From positions 1 to 11,400 of the forward strand of contig JBLIDK010000061.1 of assembly GCA_047632595.1 (NCBI GenBank): 11,400 nucleotides of DNA, given 5' to 3'. The stretch is from JBLIDK01 sp047632595. GTDB taxonomy: Bacteria > Bacteroidota > Bacteroidia > Sphingobacteriales > Sphingobacteriaceae. Positions 7,464 to 11,400 of this stretch are shown one piece after another; the stretch's first letter is position 1; every line of letters begins with the position of its first letter. The notes beneath the pieces were generated by a model. That model was given only the letters and a program-made list of their open reading frames with translations. It was not told where the DNA came from and ran no database searches. The position numbers and the translations under genes were made by a program.

Positions 7464-8162
7464 TTGAAACCATTTAGATTCAAACAGTTTTCTGTGTCTC
7501 ACGACAAAAGTGCAATGAAAATTGGCGTTGACGGCGCACTTTTAGGGGCTTGGGCAGATGCTAAAGGCATAAATATTTTGGATGTAGGTACAGGTTGTGG
7601 TTTACTTGCTTTAATGTTGGCTCAAAAAAATAGTAACGCATTTGTACTGGGTATTGACATTGATAGCGCAGCTACTGATGAAGCTCAAGAAAACTTTAAA
7701 AACTCACAATGGGCTAGCAGAATGAAATCCCAGAACTGTAATCTTTTAGGGTTGGATATGGGAAATTGTTTTGACAACATTATTTGCAATCCTCCATTTT
7801 TTGAAGGTGGCGTTAAAGCAAATAGTGAACAAAGGCATTTAGCACGAAATACTGAATCTCTATCTCCTGAAAATTTAGCTCAACAGGTAAAAAAATTGCT
7901 TACTGATAAGGGCATATTTTCTGTTATATACCCTGTGAAAATAGCTGTTGATTTTGTTAAAATGGCTGAAGAACAAGGGCTGTATTTAAATAGATATGTT
8001 GAAGTTTTTCCAGTTGTAGAAAAAACTGCTCATAGATGGTTAATGGAATTCTCTAATAAGAAAAAAGAAGTTGAAGAGCGTCAACTTTATATTAGAACCA
8101 ACGATGGTAGTTATTCTGAAGAATACAAAAAAATGTGTAGCGACTTCTATTTAGCCTTTTAA
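7464..8162 (+). CDS. trmN6: tRNA1(Val) (adenine37-N6)-methyltransferase, TrmN6-like
   Basis: A 232-residue SAM-dependent methyltransferase matching E. coli TrmN6 (YfiC), which methylates N6 of A37 in tRNA1(Val). The N-terminus FRFKQFSVSHDKSAMKIGVDG and LLGAWA correspond closely to the E. coli protein. The SAM-binding loop is ILDVGTGCGLLALMLAQ (38-54) and the catalytic N6-amino motif is NPPF at 109-112. The ending YSEEYKKMCSDFYLAF also fits the family. The start must be the TTG at 7464-7466: an in-frame TAA lies at 7458-7460, and the first internal ATG (residue 18) would remove the conserved FKQF and HD motifs. It diverges from the Dpm1-like gene with only 37 bp between. Its TAA shares bases with the stop of the converging Mpo1-like gene. 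Confidence 0.93.
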   Translation: MKPFRFKQFSVSHDKSAMKIGVDGALLGAWADAKGINILDVGTGCGLLALMLAQKNSNAFVLGIDIDSAATDEAQENFKNSQWASRMKSQNCNLLGLDMGNCFDNIICNPPFFEGGVKANSEQRHLARNTESLSPENLAQQVKKLLTDKGIFSVIYPVKIAVDFVKMAEEQGLYLNRYVEVFPVVEKTAHRWLMEFSNKKKEVEERQLYIRTNDGSYSEEYKKMCSDFYLAF

Positions 8163-8626
8163 TAAGGTATTTTAAGACTTTTTAACACGAAAGAAAGCAA
8201 CCAAAGTGGTCCAATTAGTAAAAACTTCAAGTCGTCTATAAAAGAAGGCTTTTTGCCTTCAATTTTATGTCCGATAAACTGGGCAACCCAAGCAATTACA
8301 AAAATTACTAAGGAAATTTGCCAAATTGGAGTTTCATAATTTGATAAGCCATTTAACCCAATCATTGCTAGAATGCTAATTCCAAACATTAATAGGGCTA
8401 AAACAACAGATAATCGTAAGTAATAAACCATCACACAGGCCATAAAAAGTGTTGCCCAATTCAGGTATAAAGAAAATTCACTAAAAATAGCTGGAACGGG
8501 AATTGCCCACAATAACCCAAGTAAGGAAAAAACAATAGCCGGGACACAAATCCAGTGTATAGCTTTGTTTAGTTTGTTCTGGTGACTTTCTCCGTACTTA
8601 TTTAATAGTTCTTCTACTGCTTTCAT
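8159..8626 (-). CDS. DUF962/Mpo1-like membrane protein
   Basis: A 155-residue integral membrane protein of the Mpo1/YGL010w (DUF962) family. Yeast Mpo1 is an Fe(II)-dependent dioxygenase that shortens 2-hydroxy fatty acids by alpha-oxidation; whether the bacterial members do the same is inference. Four or so membrane helices are visible (about 27-45, 54-70, 74-92, 101-119). Candidate metal ligands are His15 in GESHQNKLN, His24 in AIHWICVP and His120 in FIGHKIEGKKPS, the last opening the family signature that runs on to FLLIGPLWLLSF. Length is normal for short bacterial members. Its TAA at 8159-8161 overlaps the TAA of the trmN6-like gene. Upstream lies only the decayed avd-like gene, so no clear promoter could be seen. 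Confidence 0.9.
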   Translation of the reverse strand: MKAVEELLNKYGESHQNKLNKAIHWICVPAIVFSLLGLLWAIPVPAIFSEFSLYLNWATLFMACVMVYYLRLSVVLALLMFGISILAMIGLNGLSNYETPIWQISLVIFVIAWVAQFIGHKIEGKKPSFIDDLKFLLIGPLWLLSFVLKSLKIPY

Positions 8627-8648
8627 AGTGTTTTTTATAACATGGTGT

Positions 8649-8907
8649 TTTCACATCTGTTCATAAACGTATTTCTAATTTTAACAGTTCAAAGTTATCT
8701 AAAAACTGCTCTAAATACTCTACCTTATTTTTTGATTTATTGGCTCTATAAATACTACGCACCAAATTTATACCATCTCGCTTTAAATCTTGTCCTAAAG
8801 TATATTTATACCCTTTGGGGAAATCTTTGGTATATTCAATAAATAAGTAGTATAAGTCTATACACCTCTTTAAATACTGGTAAATCGTAATATAATGCCT
8901 TTATCAA
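8649..8907 (-). pseudogene. Decayed Avd-like (DGR accessory, four-helix bundle) gene
   Basis: No single frame is open, but two frames joined give a coherent protein. From the possible TTG start at 8905-8907 the reading is IKALYYDLPVFKEVYRLILLIY. A surplus base at about 8838 shifts the frame, after which EYTKDFPKGYKYTLGQDLKRD, GINLVRSIYRANKSKNK and VEYLEQFLDNFELLKLEIRL follow. A TGA at 8661-8663 then stands where a Cys is expected (LEIRL-stop-TDVK), and the homology ends near 8649, so about the last 30 residues are missing. The pattern DLPVY/F, YKYTLGQDLKRD, LVRSIYRANK, FELLKLEIRL is that of Bacteroidota Avd proteins, which bind the DGR reverse transcriptase. Three separate lesions show it is dead. 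It lies directly downstream of the putative target genes, as avd does in DGR cassettes. The plainer TIGR02436 four-helix proteins are an alternative but lack this pattern. Confidence 0.72.
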
Positions 8908-8925
8908 AAAACTAAAAAAAATCCT

Positions 8926-8938
8926 CCCGCAAAGTGGG
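8926..8938 (-). terminator. Hairpin and T-run after the first DUF1566 gene, one mismatch
   Basis: On the plus strand CCCGC AAA GTGGG, 46 bases past the gene's stop; read on the minus strand it is followed by GGA and a run of eight T. One base in the stem (C to T compared with the other two copies) leaves a mismatch, so this copy is weaker. It is likely a terminator; the DGR cruciform idea is discussed under findings. Confidence 0.5.
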
Positions 8939-8984
8939 ATTAATGGTTAAATAGATAAATTACCTAAGGTGCTGCTTCGCTGTG

Positions 8985-9953
8985 TTAAAAAGCCCTTACT
9001 CCACGCACGGTGTAGGTATCTGTCTTATCATTGTTGTAGACGTAACCAAAGTTGAATTTGCAGTTCCACGCAATGGTATTGGTATGCTCGGTACTGCTCC
9101 AATAGGCTTCTTTATATGAAAGTAGCGTGTTGCCGCCAGTACGTAAGCCTTTTTGGGCACTATGACGGTTGTAGTACAACAAACCTAATTCATCAATACT
9201 TGGTAAATACCAACCTTCACCAAGACTTGCAATGTATGTTGCGGCAGGGCTACCAGTCATTAAAGGGGTATTGTAAGCGCCATCTTCAGTACGATTAGCA
9301 TTTACTAATGTGGGTATTGTTTGCCAAGTAGCGCTACTTTCGGTAAGTGCCACTATAAGCCCGTGTTCTAAATTATCGCTTGCTTTATATAAGTAGTAAA
9401 TTATTCCGCCATTAAAGGCTTCGCCTAGGTAGTGTGTAAAGCCGCTAACACCGTAACTTCCTGCTGCTGCACCTGTAGCTCCAACAGAACCAGTTGCTCC
9501 AACTGCTCCATCAATTCCGTTAGTTCCATTTGCTCCTGTTGCACCCGGTGTTCCGTTAGCACTAAACAAGGCATAAGGCACACTCATTAATTGGCTGGTA
9601 CCTGTAATGGTGTAAGTTGTTCCGCCTGTAGGGTCGGTTTCAGTTTTAATAAAGTAAGGGCCATTTGCCCAATTGATACCCGCAAATGTACCTGTGATAA
9701 CTGTACCTGTTCCAATTTCTAAACTTACTAAACCATTGGCGTTGGTGCTTGGTGTTTGCGTTTCTACATATACAGCTGTACCGGTTGATGAATCTTGCAA
9801 AATACTTATTTGCATCCCTACGGCTTGGTTGGTGGTTAAGTTGTTACTTGCATCTCTAACTACTGCTTGGTAACTCATCTTTTCTGGAGCTTGTGCCCAT
9901 ACGATTGCAGTTATTAAGATGGCTGCTGCTATTGTAACTATTCTTTTATACAT
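8985..9953 (-). CDS. Secreted collagen-like/DUF1566 (Lcl_C) protein, copy 1; putative DGR target
   Basis: A 322-residue protein. A signal peptide (residues 1-20, cleaved after IVWA) precedes a conserved Bacteroidota N-terminal domain (QAPEKMSYQAVVRD through MSVPYALFSANG, 21-133). Nine collagen-like Gly-X-Y triplets follow (134-161). The DUF1566/Lcl_C domain of the C-type-lectin class (about 170-322) contains GGIIYYLY, HGLIVALTES, GWYLPSIDELGLLY, AYWSSTE (283-289) and the end TVRGVRAF. Architecture recalls Legionella Lcl, a surface adhesin, but no T9SS tail is present. Residues 290-314 are hypervariable relative to copy 2, as in DGR target proteins, where this segment forms the ligand-binding face. 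Start ATG (9951-9953) is supported by the signal peptide. It is likely a surface-displayed binding protein; ligand is unknown. An avd-like remnant follows directly downstream. Confidence 0.9.
   Translation of the reverse strand: MYKRIVTIAAAILITAIVWAQAPEKMSYQAVVRDASNNLTTNQAVGMQISILQDSSTGTAVYVETQTPSTNANGLVSLEIGTGTVITGTFAGINWANGPYFIKTETDPTGGTTYTITGTSQLMSVPYALFSANGTPGATGANGTNGIDGAVGATGSVGATGAAAGSYGVSGFTHYLGEAFNGGIIYYLYKASDNLEHGLIVALTESSATWQTIPTLVNANRTEDGAYNTPLMTGSPAATYIASLGEGWYLPSIDELGLLYYNRHSAQKGLRTGGNTLLSYKEAYWSSTEHTNTIAWNCKFNFGYVYNNDKTDTYTVRGVRAF
9012..9086 (-). other. Putative DGR variable region, copy 1 (codons 290-314)
   Basis: Against the same 25 codons of copy 2, 35 of 75 bases and 20 of 25 residues differ: 12 changes at codon position 1, 16 at position 2, 7 at position 3. 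Many codons in this copy are still AAC, AAT, TAC or ACC, one or two steps from AAY. Flanks are constant: YWSSTE before and VRGVRAF-stop after. This excess of first- and second-position change is what adenine-directed mutagenesis of AAY codons gives. Confidence 0.65.
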
Positions 9954-10138
9954 GATTTATCTGTTTTTAATGGAATGCATGATTGCTTCGCAATTCATTG
10001 TTTTAGTTTTATACTTGTTGTTTTCGATACATATCCAAATAAATTCGGGACAATCGAACTGATAATCTTTTTTGTTCCCGATACGCTTTGCTATCGGAAT
10101 TAATTCGACTAAGTGTTTTAAAAAAACTAAAAAATCGT
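9954..10138 (-). promoter_or_regulatory. Leader of copy 1 with stem-loops
   Basis: This is the upstream region of copy 1, identical to that of copy 2. Two inverted repeats are visible. One, at 9974-9999 (core ATTGC TTC GCAAT, with AATG/CATT beyond), would form a stem-loop about 20 bases before the ATG in the mRNA. The other, at 10078-10097, pairs CCGATA with TATCGG. A TTG-started reading frame of 62 codons spans the region but also covers the preceding terminator, and I do not regard it as a gene. No convincing -7/-33 promoter pair was found. Confidence 0.4.
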
Positions 10139-10151
10139 CCCGCAAAGCGGG
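10132..10151 (-). terminator. Hairpin and T-run after the second DUF1566 gene
   Basis: CCCGC TTT GCGGG (minus strand) is a perfect 5-bp stem with a 3-base loop, followed by ACGA and six T. It lies 46 bases past the stop of copy 2 and fits a short rho-independent terminator. Confidence 0.6.
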
Positions 10152-10197
10152 ATTAATGTTTAAATAGATAAATTACCTACGGTGCTGCTTCGCGGTG

Positions 10198-11166
10198 TTA
10201 AAAAGCCCTTACTCCACGCACAGTGAAGTCAATAGTCTTAGACCAGGAGTCGGCCCAAGCAATGGTGAAGGCGAAGACGCGCGCATTGGTTGCATTATCC
10301 TCGGTACTGCTCCAATAGTTATCTTTATATGAAAGTAGTGTGTTGCCGCCAGTACGTAAGCCTTTTTGGGCACTATAACGGTTGTAGTACAACAAACCTA
10401 ATTCATCAATACTTGGTAAATACCAACCTGCACCAAGACTTGAAATGTATTGTGAGGCAAGGCTACCAGTCATTAAAGGAGTATTGTAAGCGCCATCTTC
10501 AGTACGATTAGCATTTACTAATGTGGCTATTGTTTGCCAAGAAGCTCTACTTTCGGTAAGTGCCACTATAAGCCCGTGTTCTAAACTATCGCTTCCTTTA
10601 TATAAATAATAAATTATTCCGCCATTAAAGGCTTCGCCTAGGTAGTGTGCAAAGCCGCTAACACCTACGTTGGTTCCTGTTGCACCTGTTGCTCCAACAG
10701 AACCAGTTGCTCCAACTGCTCCATCAATTCCGTTAGTTCCATTTGCTCCTGTTGCACCCGGTGTTTCGTTAGCACTAAACAAAGCATAAGGCACACTCAT
10801 TAATTCGTTTGTACCAGCTATGGCGTAAGCTGTTCCGCCTCTTGGGTCGGTTTCGGTTTTTATAAAGTAAGGACCGTTTGCCCAATTGATACCCGCAAAT
10901 GTACCTGTGATAACTGTACCTGTTCCAATTTCTAAACTTACTAAACCATTGGCGTTGGTGCTTGGTGTTTGCGTTTCTACATATACAGCTGTACCGGTTG
11001 ATGAATCTTGCAAAATACTTATTTGCATCCCTACGGCTTGGTTGGTGGTTAAGTTGTTACTTGCATCTCTAACTACTGCTTGGTAACTCATCTTTTCTGG
11101 AGCTTGTGCCCATACGATTGCAGTTATTAAGATGGCTGCTGCTATTGTAACTATTCTTTTATACAT
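10198..11166 (-). CDS. Secreted collagen-like/DUF1566 (Lcl_C) protein, copy 2; putative DGR target
   Basis: A 322-residue paralogue of copy 1 with the same layout: signal peptide 1-20, conserved N-terminal domain to about 133, Gly-X-Y triplets (including GIDGAVGATGSVGATGATG) to about 164, and a C-terminal DUF1566/Lcl_C domain. Residues 1-108 are identical to copy 1. Scattered changes occur between 109 and 283 (for example T109R, G134E, H264Y). Then residues 290-314 read DNATNARVFAF, TIAWADSWSKTIDF, differing from copy 1 at 20 of 25 positions, before the shared TVRGVRAF end. Conserved positions inside the segment are T293, A295, F300, K310 and T311, probably structural. The gene has its own leader and 3' hairpin, so each copy may be a separate transcription unit. 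Confidence 0.9.
   Translation of the reverse strand: MYKRIVTIAAAILITAIVWAQAPEKMSYQAVVRDASNNLTTNQAVGMQISILQDSSTGTAVYVETQTPSTNANGLVSLEIGTGTVITGTFAGINWANGPYFIKTETDPRGGTAYAIAGTNELMSVPYALFSANETPGATGANGTNGIDGAVGATGSVGATGATGTNVGVSGFAHYLGEAFNGGIIYYLYKGSDSLEHGLIVALTESRASWQTIATLVNANRTEDGAYNTPLMTGSLASQYISSLGAGWYLPSIDELGLLYYNRYSAQKGLRTGGNTLLSYKDNYWSSTEDNATNARVFAFTIAWADSWSKTIDFTVRGVRAF
10225..10299 (-). other. Putative DGR variable region, copy 2 (codons 290-314)
   Basis: It is aligned without gaps to 9012-9086. Codons here are far from AAY (GTC, GCC, TGG, TCC, TTC are common), as if more adenines had been replaced than in copy 1. The constant 3' segment of 24 bases (VRGVRAF and stop) is identical in both copies and could be where an initiation-of-mutagenic-homing (IMH) site lies; that is inference. 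Confidence 0.65.
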
Positions 11167-11351
11167 GATTTATCTGTTTTTAATGGAATGCATGATTGCT
11201 TCGCAATTCATTGTTTTAGTTTTATACTTGTTGTTTTCGATACATATCCAAATAAATTCGGGACAATCGAACTGATAATCTTTTTTGTTCCCGATACGCT
11301 TTGCTATCGGAATTAATTCGACTAAGTGTTTTAAAAAAACTAAAAAATCGT
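11167..11351 (-). promoter_or_regulatory. Leader of copy 2 with stem-loops
   Basis: Identical to 9954-10138. The pre-start stem-loop falls at 11187-11212 and the CCGATA/TATCGG inverted repeat at 11291-11310. Confidence 0.4.
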
Positions 11352-11364
11352 CCCGCAAAGCGGG
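11352..11364 (-). terminator. Hairpin opening the third repeat unit
   Basis: CCCGC AAA GCGGG on the plus strand, identical to the copy at 10139-10151. By position it should lie 46 bases after the stop codon of a third DUF1566 gene whose coding region starts just past the window end. The last 60 bases of the window match 10128-10187 exactly. Confidence 0.6.
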
Positions 11365-11400
11365 ATTAATGTTTAAATAGATAAATTACCTACGGTGCTG

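Larger units (their letters stand above)
8926..11400. repeat. 1213-bp direct tandem array, two full units and the start of a third
   Basis: Unit 1 runs 8926-10138, unit 2 10139-11351, and unit 3 begins at 11352 and is cut by the window end. Each holds a 3' hairpin, one DUF1566 gene and its leader. Bases 9664-10187 and 10877-11400 (524 bp: leader, signal peptide, the first about 100 codons and the tail of the next unit) are identical as far as I could read them. Residues from about 108 to 283 show moderate scattered change, and the last 25 codons before the constant end are hypervariable. No gaps occur within the two genes. Confidence 0.95.

Noticed and set aside
8642..8842. 66-codon hydrophobic reading frame on plus
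   Set aside because: It lies antisense to the avd-like remnant, which has recognisable family sequence; the hydrophobicity follows from AT-rich antisense codons.
8908..8984. Search for a DGR template repeat or reverse transcriptase between the avd remnant and the first target, and elsewhere in the window
   Set aside because: No second adenine-rich near-copy of the variable segment and no YADD-type polymerase reading frame was found; the window has neither.
9957..10145. 62-codon reading frame on minus in the leader of copy 1, repeated at 11170-11358
   Set aside because: It starts at TTG inside the preceding terminator hairpin, has no family features, and is identical in both copies simply because the whole leader is identical. 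More likely non-coding leader.
8926..11400. CRISPR array or insertion sequence as the explanation of the repeats
   Set aside because: The repeat unit is 1213 bp with a full gene in each; there are no short regular repeats, no transposase and no terminal inverted repeats.

Overview
The window looks like a chromosomal stretch from a member of the Bacteroidota, most likely a Flavobacteriia-like lineage. The DNA is AT-rich. It carries a remnant of a Por/T9SS C-terminal sorting tail, the characteristic Bacteroidota secreted-protein N-terminus (QAPEKMSYQAVVRD), a DUF962/Mpo1-like gene and a CslA-like family 2 glycosyltransferase. It lacks strong Shine-Dalgarno sites. At least two genes (dprA, trmN6-like) can only start at TTG.

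Left part (1-2384): the 5' end of dprA (minus strand, cut by the window edge) diverges from a two-gene plus-strand unit. That unit encodes a secreted RMD-like TPR protein and, 7 bp later, dapD of lysine/diaminopimelate synthesis. It is closed by a long palindromic terminator. Between this and the next gene lies a small minus-strand secreted protein with a T9SS-like tail that is broken by a one-base deletion.

Middle part (2855-8626): a GH113-like lipoprotein glycosidase on the plus strand faces a minus-strand operon of three glycosyltransferases. In transcription order these are a Dpm1-like polyprenyl-phosphate sugar synthase, a CslA/cellulose-synthase-like processive GT2, and a GT87-like GT-C membrane mannosyltransferase overlapping it by 11 bp. 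Together they suggest building and trimming of a mannose-containing cell-surface glycan. A trmN6-like tRNA methyltransferase diverges from this operon. Its stop codon interlocks with that of an Mpo1/DUF962 membrane protein.

Right part (8649-11400): the most striking region. Two 322-residue secreted proteins (signal peptide, conserved N-terminal domain, short collagen-like Gly-X-Y stretch, C-terminal DUF1566/Lcl_C domain of the C-type-lectin class) lie in an exact 1213-bp tandem array, and a third unit begins at the right edge. Over 524 bp the units are identical, yet in 25 codons just before the C-terminus they differ at 20 residues. I counted 35 base changes in those 75 bases: 12 at codon position 1, 16 at position 2 and only 7 at position 3. 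Right behind the array is a frameshifted, nonsense-mutated, truncated gene resembling Avd, the accessory protein of diversity-generating retroelements (DGRs). The simplest reading is a tandem family of DGR target genes whose local retroelement has decayed. No reverse transcriptase or template repeat is present in the window, so the driver must lie beyond the right edge, elsewhere in the genome, or be lost.
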